DNA of 64,000 nt from Streptomyces flavochromogenes (GTDB taxonomy: Bacteria > Actinomycetota > Actinomycetes > Streptomycetales > Streptomycetaceae): contig NZ_JNZO01000035.1 in assembly GCF_000717595.1 (NCBI RefSeq), positions 1 to 64,000 on the forward strand, in the 5' to 3' direction. This document shows positions 1 to 7,728 of the stretch, one piece after another. Made by a program: the position numbers and the translations under genes. The stretch's first letter is position 1; the number at the start of each line of letters is the position of its first letter. The notes beneath the pieces are model-generated. The model saw only the letters and a program-made list of their open reading frames with translations. It was not told where the DNA came from and made no database searches.

Positions 1-169
1 TGTCGGGGGCGGCCTGCGCCGGGGCGGGAGCCGTCGTGGGGGTCGCCGGGGGGGCCGGTGCGGCCAGGGCGGGGGACGCCAGGGCCAGGTGGGCCGTCGC
101 GGTGACCGCCAGTGCGGCTGCCGCGGTGAGGGCGCGGGGGCTGCGCGGTCGCAGGGGGGCGGATGCCAT
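1..169 (-). CDS. secreted protein, N-terminal part only
   Basis: The minus strand reads an ATG at 169 and stays open to the window edge (56 codons). The visible part is a classical export signal: an Arg-containing N-terminus, an Ala/Leu/Val hydrophobic core and an Ala-x-Ala-type end (SPALAAPAP), followed by an Ala/Pro/Thr-rich stretch typical of the region after the cleavage site in Streptomyces exported proteins. The functional domain lies outside the window, so no function can be given. No strong ribosome-binding site is visible; AAAGG lies 9 nt upstream. Confidence 0.6.
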   Translation of the reverse strand, partial: MASAPLRPRSPRALTAAAALAVTATAHLALASPALAAPAPPATPTTAPAPAQAAPD

Positions 170-337
170 GGGGCCGGGCCTTTGCTGCTCGCGGACGTAC
201 GGGGCGGCCGCGACGCTGCCATGCCGCAGGGGCGGGGGCCGGGCAGCGACACCGGGTCCACCCCCGGACGGCCCGGCCGATCCGCCCGATCGGCCTACTG
301 TCGTACCTACCGCTTTACCTCTCTGCCTACTTCCCGA

Positions 338-1459
338 CTACTTCCCGAAGATCGGAGTGAGGACCAGCCACGCGGCCCCTTCCGCCACCGTGTCCCGCTC
401 CCCCGCCACGCTCACCGGGGCCGGCAGGCCGAGCCCGGCGAGGACCTCCCGCACCCCTCCCGCGAACACCTCGGGCGCGGCGAGGACGAGCCTGCCGCCG
501 AGCAGGACCTGGTCGATGTCGAGGAGCCGTACGACGTTGGCCGCGCCCGCGCCGAGGATGCGCGCGGCCCCGGCCGCGTCGCCGCGCGCCACCGCCGCGA
601 GGCACAGGACCTCCAGACAACCGCGCCCGCCGCAGCCGCACGGGGGACCGTCGAGCTGGACGGTCTGGTGGCCGAGCTCGCCGGCACCCGTCCTGTCCCC
701 CCGGAGCGGCGCCCCGCCGAGGACGAGGCCGGCGCCGAGCCCCGTACCGAGGTGGACGTACGCGAAAGAGCCGGGGGCGGCGGGGCGGACGGCGAGGCCC
801 AGGGCGGCGGCGTTGGTGTCCTTGTCGAGGACGACGGGCAGTCCGAGGCGCCGGGCCAGCTCCTCGCGGACGGGGTGGCCCTCCCACTCGGGGAAGCCGG
901 TCACGCGGCCCGGGACTCCCGCACGGTGGTCGAGCGGCCCGGGCATGGCGACACCGACGCCGAGGACGGAGGTGGGGGCGGGAGCGGGGGTGGGGACGGC
1001 GGGAGTGAGGGTGGGGGTGCGTTCGTGCGCGGGTTCCCGCGCGGGTTCGACGGCGCCGGCCGTGGGGCCGGACAACAGCCCCCGCACCTCCTCCGTCACC
1101 GCGTCCAGGACGGGCCCCGCGCCCGCCCCCAGGTCCAGGGCGCGCGTGCGCCGGGCGACGACGGTGCCCGCGAGGTCGGTGAGGAGCGTGGTCAGCTCGT
1201 CGCGGTCGAGGTGGACGCCGACGGCGTACCCGGCGGTGGGGACGAGCCGCAGGACCGTCCGGGGTTTGCCGCCGGTCGAGGCGCGGTGGCCGGCCTCCGT
1301 GGCGAGGCCCTCGGACCGGAGCCGTGCGGTGATCTTGCTGACGGCCTGCGGGGTGAGCCCGGTCCGCTCGGCGAGCTCGAGGCGGCTGATCCCGGTCTCG
1401 TCCGCGGTGCGCAGCAGGTCGAGCACGAGCGCCGCGTTGGGGCTGCGCAGGGCCGGCAC
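338..1459 (-). CDS. ROK family transcriptional repressor
   Basis: This 373-residue protein has an N-terminal winged-helix (LELAERTGLTPQAVSKITAR region) and a C-terminal ROK sugar-kinase fold. The glycine-rich phosphate loop (GVGVAMPGPLD) and the ROK zinc cluster (GHQTV followed by CGCGGRGCLE) are intact. Members sense a sugar or sugar phosphate and repress catabolic or transport genes. The GTG at 1459 is chosen because GGTGGAG lies 5 nt upstream; the frame is open further upstream without a better site. It is divergent from a Gfo/Idh/MocA oxidoreductase across 91 bp, so that gene is the likely target. The inducer is not deducible from sequence. Confidence 0.9.
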   Translation of the reverse strand: MPALRSPNAALVLDLLRTADETGISRLELAERTGLTPQAVSKITARLRSEGLATEAGHRASTGGKPRTVLRLVPTAGYAVGVHLDRDELTTLLTDLAGTVVARRTRALDLGAGAGPVLDAVTEEVRGLLSGPTAGAVEPAREPAHERTPTLTPAVPTPAPAPTSVLGVGVAMPGPLDHRAGVPGRVTGFPEWEGHPVREELARRLGLPVVLDKDTNAAALGLAVRPAAPGSFAYVHLGTGLGAGLVLGGAPLRGDRTGAGELGHQTVQLDGPPCGCGGRGCLEVLCLAAVARGDAAGAARILGAGAANVVRLLDIDQVLLGGRLVLAAPEVFAGGVREVLAGLGLPAPVSVAGERDTVAEGAAWLVLTPIFGK

Positions 1460-1524
1460 GTTCACTCCACCACTCCGATCAGGTCCGCCTTCACCTGCCC
1501 ATTGTCGCTGTCGCTTGCACTTTG

Positions 1525-1537
1525 GCAACAGCGTTGC
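1525..1537. promoter_or_regulatory. small inverted repeat, possible ROK operator
   Basis: GCAAC-AGC-GTTGC forms a perfect 5-3-5 inverted repeat in the 91-bp divergent interval, 13 bp before the oxidoreductase start. The position suits an operator for the divergently encoded ROK repressor. It is short, so it could be chance. Confidence 0.35.
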
Positions 1538-1550
1538 TTAAGTGGCGTTC

Positions 1551-2639
1551 ATGACTGGCACCCCCCGCACTCCCCTCCGCGTCGGCCTCGTCGGCTACGG
1601 CCTCGCGGGTTCCGTCTTCCACGCCCCGCTGATCGCCGCGTCCGAGGACCTCGTCCTCGCCGCCGTCACCACCGGCAACCCCGAGCGCGCCGCCGAGGCC
1701 CGCGCCGCCCACCCGGGCGTCCGGGTCGTGGCCACCCCCGAGGAACTGTGGGCGGACGGGGCGGCGGACGAGCTCGACCTGGTCGTCGTCGCCTCCCCCA
1801 ACAAGACGCACGTCGCGATCGCCACGGCCGCCCTGGAGGCGGGCCTGCCGGTCGTCGTCGACAAGCCGCTGGCCGGGACCGCCGCCGAGGCCCGAGCCCT
1901 CGCGGTCCTCGCCGAGGAGCGGGGCCTGCTGCTCTCCGTCTTCCAGAACCGCCGCTGGGACAACGACTTCCTGACCCTCCGCCGGCTCCTCGACGAGAAG
2001 GCGCTCGGCGACGTCCAGCGCTTCGAGTCGCGGTTCGAGCGCTGGCGCCCGCTGCCCAAGGGCGGCTGGCGCGAGTCCGGCGCGCCGTCGGAGATCGGCG
2101 GCCTGCTCTACGACCTGGGCAGCCACGTCGTCGACCAGGCCCTGGTCCTCTTCGGCCCGGTGGTCTCCGTGTACGCCGAGTCGGACGTACGCCGGCCGGG
2201 CGCCGAGGCCGACGACGACACCTTCCTCGCCCTCACCCACGCGAACGGCGTCCGCTCGCACCTGTACGTGAGCGCCACCACCGCCCAGCTGGGCCCCCGC
2301 TTCCGGGTGCTCGGGCAGCGCGCGGGCTTCGTGAAGTACGGCCTCGACCCGCAGGAGGCGGCCCTCCGCGAGGGGCTGCGCCCCGTGCCGGGCACGGTGT
2401 GGGGGATGGAGCCGGAGGAACTGTGGGGCCGGCTCGGCTCCGGCGAGTCGCCGCTCACCGGCGGCGGGACCCCGGTCGAGTCGCTGCCGGGCGACTACCC
2501 GGCGTACTACGCGGCCGTCGCCGCCGCCCTGCGCGGCGCCGGCGAGAACCCGGTGACGGCGCAGGAGGCCGCGGCCGCGCTCGACGTCCTGGAGGCGGCG
2601 AAGCGGTCCGCCCGCGAGGGGATCACGGTGACGCTGTGA
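1551..2639 (+). CDS. Gfo/Idh/MocA family oxidoreductase
   Basis: A 362-residue NAD(P)-dependent sugar or polyol dehydrogenase. The Rossmann fold begins at once (RVGLVGYGLAGSVFHAPLI) and the family EKP motif appears as VVVDKPL, where the lysine is the usual catalytic residue. The C-terminal alpha/beta dimerisation domain is complete. ATG 1551 is preferred to the in-frame GTG 1542 because it gives the normal family N-terminus. The next gene starts on a 4-nt overlap, so the two are co-translated. The ROK repressor alongside suggests sugar-inducible control. The substrate is unknown. Confidence 0.9.
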   Translation: MTGTPRTPLRVGLVGYGLAGSVFHAPLIAASEDLVLAAVTTGNPERAAEARAAHPGVRVVATPEELWADGAADELDLVVVASPNKTHVAIATAALEAGLPVVVDKPLAGTAAEARALAVLAEERGLLLSVFQNRRWDNDFLTLRRLLDEKALGDVQRFESRFERWRPLPKGGWRESGAPSEIGGLLYDLGSHVVDQALVLFGPVVSVYAESDVRRPGAEADDDTFLALTHANGVRSHLYVSATTAQLGPRFRVLGQRAGFVKYGLDPQEAALREGLRPVPGTVWGMEPEELWGRLGSGESPLTGGGTPVESLPGDYPAYYAAVAAALRGAGENPVTAQEAAAALDVLEAAKRSAREGITVTL

Positions 2640-3118
2640 GCGCCCAGGAAGTGAGCGAACTGGAAGCGCAGGAGGCCCGGCTGGTCCTCCCCCGCTTCAC
2701 GTACGAGGACGCCTGGACGCTCGGCGGCCTGCTCGTCGGCATGGCGCGCGAGCGCGAGGCGCCGGTGGCGATCGACATCCGGCGCGGGCCGCAGCAGCTC
2801 TTCCACTGCGCGCTGCCGGGGTCGAGTGCGGACAACGACGCCTGGATCGACCGGAAGCGACGGGTCGTCGAGCGGTACGGCGTGAGTTCGTTCCTGGTCG
2901 GCGCGCGGTTCCGCGCCAAGGGGACGACCTTCGAGGCGTCCTCCCGCGTCGACCCCGACCGGTACGCGGCGCACGGCGGCGCGTTCCCGGTCGCGGTCGA
3001 GGGCGCGGGCGTGATCGGCTCGGTCACGGTGTCGGGACTGCCGCAGGCCGAGGACCACGCCATGGTCGTCGAGGCACTGGAACGCCTGCTCAGCTCGTAC
3101 GCCTCCGCCGCCGGCTGA
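2636..3118 (+). CDS. heme-degrading domain (HbpS/UPF0303) protein
   Basis: A 160-residue protein of the HbpS/GlcG/UPF0303 family (PF03928): an alpha/beta domain with [17 protein letters not shown] near the start and a conserved [19 protein letters not shown] block near the end. Relatives bind heme or small organic ligands, and UPF0303 members often sit beside sugar oxidoreductases. It starts at GTG 2636, overlapping the upstream stop by 4 nt, so it is translationally coupled to the Gfo/Idh/MocA gene. There is no signal peptide, so it is probably cytoplasmic. Its last 29 bp overlap the end of the convergent downstream gene. Confidence 0.85.
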   Translation: MSAQEVSELEAQEARLVLPRFTYEDAWTLGGLLVGMAREREAPVAIDIRRGPQQLFHCALPGSSADNDAWIDRKRRVVERYGVSSFLVGARFRAKGTTFEASSRVDPDRYAAHGGAFPVAVEGAGVIGSVTVSGLPQAEDHAMVVEALERLLSSYASAAG

Positions 3119-4580
3119 CGAGGACGAGTGCGCCGCCGCCGAGGGCGAGACCGACGGCGGTGGCGCCCATGACGATCTTCCCGGTGCCGGCGCCGGTCTC
3201 GGAGAGTGCGCCGTCGGGGCCGTGGTGGCCGCCGCCGTCGTCGCCGTAGCCGCCGTCACTGCCCCCGTTGTCGCCGTAGCCGCCGTCACTGCCGCCGTTC
3301 GCCGACCCGCCGGTCGTGTGATCGGTGTGGGTGGGCGTGGGCGTGGGGTCGGTCGGGGTGGGAGTCGGGTCCGTGGGAGTCGGGGTCGGCTCGGTCGGCG
3401 TCGGGGTCGGGTCCGTAGGTGTGGGCGTGGGGTCGGTCGGGGTCGGCGTCGGGTCCGTGGGAGTCGGGGTCGGGTCCGTCGGCGTGGGTGTGGGCGTGGG
3501 CGTGCCGCCCCCGCAGGACGGCAGGTCGCCGTTGAACGGATAGGCGTGGAGCTCCTGGCCACCGCCGCCGGTCGTCTCCGAGGCGTGCGTCAGGTTGCCG
3601 GTCGTGAAGAAGCGGCCGTTCATGCCCGGCATCGTGATCGTCGTCGTGCTGCCCTGGTCGCCGATCAGCACACTGCCCGCGAACTGGGCCGTGCCCTCGA
3701 ACCTGACGGTGGTGGCGTCGGGGAAGTTCCAGAGCACCCGCTCGCGCAGCCCGTCCGGCAGCTGGTTGATGTACGAGTCGACGGTGCGGTCGGCGCCCAG
3801 GAGGTTGACGAGGACGGTCGCGCCGGCCGGGATCCTTTCGAAGCGGATGCCCTGCTGGCGTCCGCCCATGGTCTCCAGATCGAACGCGACGTTGAAGACC
3901 TGCAGCTTCGACGTGCCGTCACCCGTGAAGACGGTCTCGCTGTTGTGGTTGACGGCGGTGCCGGTGGCGGGGCGGGAGGCGCCGTTCACGTACGCGTAGC
4001 ACTGACTGGCGTCGGTGAGCTGATCGCGGAGCGCGGTGTACGGGGCGGCGGCATCGGCGCTGTGCACCGCGGGCGGGGCGACCGTGCCGGAGAGCGCGCC
4101 CCCGTACCGTACGACGCCGCTGACCGAGCCCTCCTCGGCGAGCAGGCGCTGGCCGGTGGCGACCGTCAGGTTCCTGCCGACGGTGAGGAAGTCGGTGCCG
4201 TTGTCCGGCGGGATGCGTGAGCCGACGCCCGCGACGCCTACGTTGTAGACGCTGGACGCGCCCGCGCGCTTCCTCATGTCGAAGCCGCCCAGGACGACGA
4301 CCTTGCCCTCGGCCTCGGCGGCGGCCTCGCGGACGAGCATGTCGCCGCCGACGTAGACGTTGATGTTGTTGTCGCGGTACTTGACGGTGCCGCTGCCGAT
4401 GTCGGGATACGGGCCGGTCGGGCAGTTGCCCGGGAGGCAGGGGCCGAGCCCGCCCGGCAGCGGGTCGGCCCAGCTGTTGACGGCGAGCGCGCCGACGAGG
4501 GCAGTGGTGGCGACGGTGGAGGCGGCGATGACGGCGAGACGGCGCCGGTCGCGTCGTCGTTCGTGCGTGAGGGGTTCCAT
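3090..4580 (-). CDS. choice-of-anchor A surface protein with LSETG sorting signal
   Basis: A 496-residue cell-wall protein. ATG 4580 starts a signal peptide ([20 protein letters not shown], then NSWA). Next comes a choice-of-anchor A domain ([21 protein letters not shown] to about residue 350), then eight 7-residue Thr/Pro repeats (TPTPTDP), a Gly/Ser/Tyr/Asp spacer, and a sortase signal: LSETG at residues 459-463, a hydrophobic helix and a five-Arg tail. Streptomyces class E sortases prefer LAxTG, so LSETG is a close variant. The class E sortase encoded at 9.3-10.1 kb is a plausible partner. The Pro/Thr repeat probably spans the wall. Ligand and function are unknown. Confidence 0.87.
   Translation of the reverse strand: MEPLTHERRRDRRRLAVIAASTVATTALVGALAVNSWADPLPGGLGPCLPGNCPTGPYPDIGSGTVKYRDNNINVYVGGDMLVREAAAEAEGKVVVLGGFDMRKRAGASSVYNVGVAGVGSRIPPDNGTDFLTVGRNLTVATGQRLLAEEGSVSGVVRYGGALSGTVAPPAVHSADAAAPYTALRDQLTDASQCYAYVNGASRPATGTAVNHNSETVFTGDGTSKLQVFNVAFDLETMGGRQQGIRFERIPAGATVLVNLLGADRTVDSYINQLPDGLRERVLWNFPDATTVRFEGTAQFAGSVLIGDQGSTTTITMPGMNGRFFTTGNLTHASETTGGGGQELHAYPFNGDLPSCGGGTPTPTPTPTDPTPTPTDPTPTPTDPTPTPTDPTPTPTEPTPTPTDPTPTPTDPTPTPTHTDHTTGGSANGGSDGGYGDNGGSDGGYGDDGGGHHGPDGALSETGAGTGKIVMGATAVGLALGGGALVLVSRRRRRTS
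3327..3510 (-). repeat. 21-bp tandem repeats encoding TPTPTDP
   Basis: About eight imperfect 21-bp units lie in frame within the choice-of-anchor A gene, each encoding TPTPTDP (one copy has Glu for Asp). The unit length preserves frame, so copy number can vary without breaking the gene. The encoded segment looks like an extended wall-spanning stalk. Confidence 0.85.
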
Positions 4581-4605
4581 ATCCGGCAATATGCAAAAAA
4601 GGGTA

Positions 4606-4643
4606 TGAAAAAGGCGACGCCCCACGCGGGGCGTCGCCGTTTT
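4606..4643 (-). terminator. Rho-independent terminator of the FAH-family gene
   Basis: GGCGACGCCC and its complement form an 11-bp perfect GC-rich stem at 4613-4638 with a 4-nt loop. The minus strand continues into TTTTT, so it ends the FAH-family transcript just before the next minus-strand gene. A shorter T run on the other side makes it potentially bidirectional. Confidence 0.85.
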
Positions 4644-4711
4644 CCGTCTTCCCGAGTGCCGACTGCCGACGTGCGGCCGCCGTCTTCCCGCAGGAAGCAC
4701 GCGATCGGGGG

Positions 4712-5569
4712 TCAGGCGCTCTTGAGCTCCTGCCGCTGCCGGCCCAGGCCGTCCACCTCCAGCTCGACGACGTCGCCGGGGCGCAGGTAGGGCTTGGGCT
4801 CCGGCTGCCCCATGGCGACCCCCGCGGGGGTGCCGGTGTTGATGATGTCGCCCGGGTAGAGGGTCATGAACCGGCTGACGTACCGGACGACCTCGGCGAC
4901 GGGGAAGATCTGGTCCGAGGTGTGTCCGTCCTGCTTGAGCTCGCCGTTGACCCAGAGACGCAGGCCGAGCGCCTGCGGGTCCGGCACCTCGTCGGCGGTG
5001 ACGAGCCAGGGGCCGAGCGGGTTGAACGTCTCGCAGTTCTTGCCCTTGTCCCAGGTGCCGCCGCGCTCGATCTGGAACTCGCGCTCGGAGACGTCATGGG
5101 CGACGGCGTACCCGGCGACGTGCGCGAGGGCCTCCTCGTCGGTCTCCAGGTAGCGGGCGGTGCGGCCGATGACGATCGCGAGCTCCACCTCCCAGTCGGT
5201 CTTCACCGAGCCGCGCGGTACGAGCACGGTGTCGTCCGGGCCGACGACGGTGTCGGCGGCCTTGAGGAAGACGACGGGTTCGGCGGGGGTGGCCTGGCCG
5301 GTCTCGGCGGCGTGGCCGTGGTAATTCAGCCCGATGCACACGACCTTGCCGATCCGGCCGACGGGCGGGCCGACGCGCAGCCCGGTGGCGTCGAGCGCGG
5401 GCAGCACGCCGGCGCCGGCGGCGGCCCGCACCCGGTCGAGGGCGGAGGCGTCGGCGAGCAGACTGCCGTCGATGTCGTCGACCAGCGCGGACAGGTCGCG
5501 AAGCGTCCCGTCCTGGTCGAGCAGGGCGGGACGCTCGGCTCCCGGCGGGCCGACACGCAGCAGCTTCAT
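4712..5569 (-). CDS. fumarylacetoacetate hydrolase (FAH) family protein
   Basis: A 285-residue FAH-superfamily enzyme with a short N-terminal domain and the catalytic barrel from about residue 75 ([18 protein letters not shown]). Metal-binding acidic residues lie in [13 protein letters not shown], with the family signatures [14 protein letters not shown] and [13 protein letters not shown]. Such enzymes cleave C-C bonds in acylpyruvates or isomerise homoprotocatechuate intermediates. GGGAGAAG precedes the ATG. A perfect GGAGGAT inverted repeat upstream suggests a dedicated repressor. It stands alone, so the substrate cannot be fixed; ureidoglycolate lyase-type names for such proteins are usually unproven. 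Confidence 0.88.
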   Translation of the reverse strand: MKLLRVGPPGAERPALLDQDGTLRDLSALVDDIDGSLLADASALDRVRAAAGAGVLPALDATGLRVGPPVGRIGKVVCIGLNYHGHAAETGQATPAEPVVFLKAADTVVGPDDTVLVPRGSVKTDWEVELAIVIGRTARYLETDEEALAHVAGYAVAHDVSEREFQIERGGTWDKGKNCETFNPLGPWLVTADEVPDPQALGLRLWVNGELKQDGHTSDQIFPVAEVVRYVSRFMTLYPGDIINTGTPAGVAMGQPEPKPYLRPGDVVELEVDGLGRQRQELKSA

Positions 5570-5642
5570 GGACTTCTCCCTGTGGTCGAGGCGGGCCCGG
5601 GAAAGGGCCCTGAGGTACCCCGGCCGATGGAGTGCGGCCATC

Positions 5643-5662
5643 GGAGGATTGGTCGATCCTCC
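5643..5662. promoter_or_regulatory. perfect inverted repeat operator upstream of FAH gene
   Basis: GGAGGAT-TGGTCG-ATCCTCC is a perfect 7-6-7 inverted repeat about 75 bp upstream of the FAH-family start. Its size and symmetry fit a GntR- or IclR-type dimer site. No such regulator is adjacent, so it would be encoded elsewhere. Confidence 0.6.
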
Positions 5663-5707
5663 AAGACATCGGGTCACTCTGCAAGACCCCGTTCAGCCAC
5701 TGGACCC

Positions 5708-6616
5708 TTACGCACGAGTAGCAAGCGGCGCCCGCCCCTTCTTCACACCCTTCGCCGCACCCTTCGCCGCACTCTTCGTCGCGCCCTTCGTGGCGCCCTT
5801 CGACGCGCCCTTGGTCGCACTCTTCGTCGCGCCCTTGGCCGCGCCCTTCGACGCGCCCTTGGTCGCACCTTCCCTCTCCTCCCCGTCCCCCTGCTCGCCC
5901 TTCTCGCCCCGACCGGGGTGCTCCCGGAAGAGAAGGGTGCGCTCGACGGCGGTCCAGGTGGTGCTGGTGACGACGTAGAGGGCCGCGGCGAGGGGAACGA
6001 CGGCGACCGTGATCAGGGTGGCGAAGGAGAGCAGCGGCATCACCTTGGCGATGGCACCCGCGCCCGGCGTGGGCTGGCCCAGGTCCAGGGGCTGGGCGGC
6101 GAGCTGCGCCTTCGTACGCCGGTACGTGTACGTGGCCACGGCGGCGACGAGCGCGAAGAGGACCAGGTAGACCCGGCCGGCCGGGCCGAAGGGGCCGCCG
6201 TGCGAGAGGGCGTCGGCCCAGTGGTCGCCGAGCGGGGCGGCGAGAAGGGCGTGCCCGGCCATCCGGTCGCCGGCGAACAGGTGGTACATCAGCAGGAACG
6301 CGGGCGCCTGGAGCAGGCTGGGCAGGATCCCGGCGAACGGCGAGACCTTCTCCCGCGCGTGCAGCTCCGTCACCGCCTTCCGCAGCCGCTCGGGGTTCTT
6401 GGCGTGCTTCTTGCGGAGCGCGGCGAGCTCCGGCGCGATCCGGGTGCGCGCCTTCTGCCCGCGGGCGGAGGCCCGGGACAGCGGGTGGACCGCGAGCCGT
6501 ACGAGCATCGTGAAGAGGACGATCGCGGCGGCCGTGGCGGTGGTGGCGAAGAGCGGTTCGAGCAGGGCGGCGAGCCGCTCGACCAAGGAGCCGAAGGCGG
6601 AAAGGATGACGGACAT
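5708..6616 (-). CDS. YidC/Oxa1 family membrane insertase with basic repetitive tail
   Basis: A 302-residue YidC/Oxa1-type insertase. The first membrane helix (TAAAIVLFTMLVRLAVHPLS) leads into the cytoplasmic hairpin (KARTRIAPELAALRKKHAKN), and further helices follow to about residue 235. Unlike the housekeeping yidC it is not next to rpmH/rnpA and is followed by a roughly 50-residue C-terminal tail of (A/T)KGAxKGA repeats, giving many lysines and no acidic residues. Such tails often contact ribosomal RNA. A DUF6412 gene lies directly upstream on the same strand, a pairing seen in Streptomyces. GGAGGG precedes the ATG by 7 nt. It is probably an accessory insertase. Confidence 0.9.
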   Translation of the reverse strand: MSVILSAFGSLVERLAALLEPLFATTATAAAIVLFTMLVRLAVHPLSRASARGQKARTRIAPELAALRKKHAKNPERLRKAVTELHAREKVSPFAGILPSLLQAPAFLLMYHLFAGDRMAGHALLAAPLGDHWADALSHGGPFGPAGRVYLVLFALVAAVATYTYRRTKAQLAAQPLDLGQPTPGAGAIAKVMPLLSFATLITVAVVPLAAALYVVTSTTWTAVERTLLFREHPGRGEKGEQGDGEEREGATKGASKGAAKGATKSATKGASKGATKGATKSAAKGAAKGVKKGRAPLATRA

Positions 6617-6708
6617 GGGGGAGCCCTCCGTGGGGTCTCGTCGTGCCGGGGAGATGTCGTTCTCGGCATGACGGATCCGCGAGAGGCAGGTCCGGTGTGG
6701 GGGTGCTC

Positions 6709-7005
6709 CTACGCGGCCGTCGGGAGGGGACGGCCGGGAGCGCGGGGTCTGCGCCGTCCCGCGGCGTCGGGATCGCGCTGGGGCAGGAAGGCGGTGCGCC
6801 GCTCGCGGTCGCGGATGGCGGTGCGCACGGCGGTGGGCGGCACGGCCGGGGCCGTACGGGCTCCGAACAGCGCGCAGACGACGGTGGTCGCGGCGAGCGC
6901 GACGGCGGCGGAGACGCCACCGCCGTCGGAGAGCAGCAGATCGGCGAGCGCGAGGAGGAAGAACAACGGCGCGAGTACGCGCAGGACAAGACTCCTGGTC
7001 GTCAT
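6709..7005 (-). CDS. DUF6412 domain small membrane protein
   Basis: A 98-residue protein with two hydrophobic segments (LVLRVLAPLFFLLALADLLL and VSAAVALAATTVVCALFGA) and a basic, Pro/Arg-rich C-terminus (RRRPRAPGRP). It resembles the DUF6412 proteins found beside accessory YidC genes in Streptomyces and lies 92 bp upstream of that gene on the same strand, so the two are probably an operon. A role in membrane-protein insertion is inferred from context only. Confidence 0.75.
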   Translation of the reverse strand: MTTRSLVLRVLAPLFFLLALADLLLSDGGGVSAAVALAATTVVCALFGARTAPAVPPTAVRTAIRDRERRTAFLPQRDPDAAGRRRPRAPGRPLPTAA

Positions 7006-7091
7006 TCCGCCACCCCCTCTCCCGCGTACACGTCGTTGCTCACCGAGAGGACGTACGGAGCGGCCCAGGAGTTCCCGCCCCCGGGCCGTGT

Positions 7092-7631
7092 TCAGAGTTT
7101 CGCGTGATCCAGGGCGACGAGGAGCCGGCGGGGTGCGAGCAGGGCGCGGCCGACCGGGTCGGCGGGGTCCCGGTCGAGCCCGTCACCGGGCCGCATCTCG
7201 ACGTCGGCGGGCGGTACCGGGACGCGGCAGGCCGGGCACTCGCCGTACGGGCCGAGTTCGGTGCCGCAGTCGGCGTGGTGGAAGTGGCGCACCGCCACGG
7301 CTCCGGGAACCTCGGCCCGCCCCCAGGCGCCGAGCGAGCGCAGGACGGGCCAGAGGGCGAGTCCGCGGTCGGTGAGCACGTACTCGTCGCGCGGGGGCGA
7401 CTCCTGGTAGCGCCGCCGGTCGAGGACACCGGCCTCGACGAGGGCCTGGAGGCGGGCGGCGAGGACGGCGCGGGGCGCGCCGAGGTGCACGAGGAAGTCG
7501 TTGTAGCGGCGGACGCCGTAGAAGGCGTCGCGCACGACGAGCAGCGTCCAGCGCTCCCCGATGACTTCGAGGGCGCGGGCGATGGAGCACTGCTGGTGGG
7601 CGTAGTCCTTGCCGAGAGCCATGGAATTCAT
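7092..7631 (-). CDS. HxlR family transcriptional regulator
   Basis: A 179-residue HxlR/MarR-like winged-helix repressor: the N-terminal Cys motif (HQQCSIARALEVIGERWTLL), recognition helix and wing (RYNDFLVHLGAPRAVLAARL, YVLTDRG). The C-terminal extension carries four cysteines (CGTELGPYGECPAC region), a likely small zinc ribbon beyond the minimal HxlR fold. HxlR proteins respond to electrophiles, aldehydes or drugs, often through the N-terminal Cys. Start ATG 7631 is used; ATG 7622 (MALGKDY) is also possible. It is divergent from an MFS exporter, with a perfect 19-bp inverted repeat directly beyond its start. Confidence 0.88.
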   Translation of the reverse strand: MNSMALGKDYAHQQCSIARALEVIGERWTLLVVRDAFYGVRRYNDFLVHLGAPRAVLAARLQALVEAGVLDRRRYQESPPRDEYVLTDRGLALWPVLRSLGAWGRAEVPGAVAVRHFHHADCGTELGPYGECPACRVPVPPADVEMRPGDGLDRDPADPVGRALLAPRRLLVALDHAKL

Positions 7632-7643
7632 CGTACCCAATCC

Positions 7644-7662
7644 AGGTTCACTGAATGAACCT
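7644..7662. promoter_or_regulatory. HxlR operator, perfect inverted repeat
   Basis: AGGTTCA-CTGAA-TGAACCT is a perfect 7-5-7 inverted repeat in the 97-bp interval between hxlR and the divergent MFS gene, 13 bp from the hxlR start. The geometry fits a winged-helix dimer controlling both promoters. A weaker GTTC...GAAC-like repeat near 7690-7705 may be a second site. Confidence 0.8.
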
Positions 7663-7728
7663 TCCTGGTACCTTGACCGTCTCGCACCGAGTTCGTTCAC
7701 CGAACCGACGGGTGGAAAGGTCCCCGCC

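Noticed and set aside
89..3118. A 1009-codon plus-strand open frame across the ROK and Gfo/Idh genes
   Set aside because: Only its last 160 codons (the UPF0303/HbpS gene) show family features. The rest is an Arg/Gly/Pro-rich shadow of genes on the other strand or frame, normal for very GC-rich DNA.
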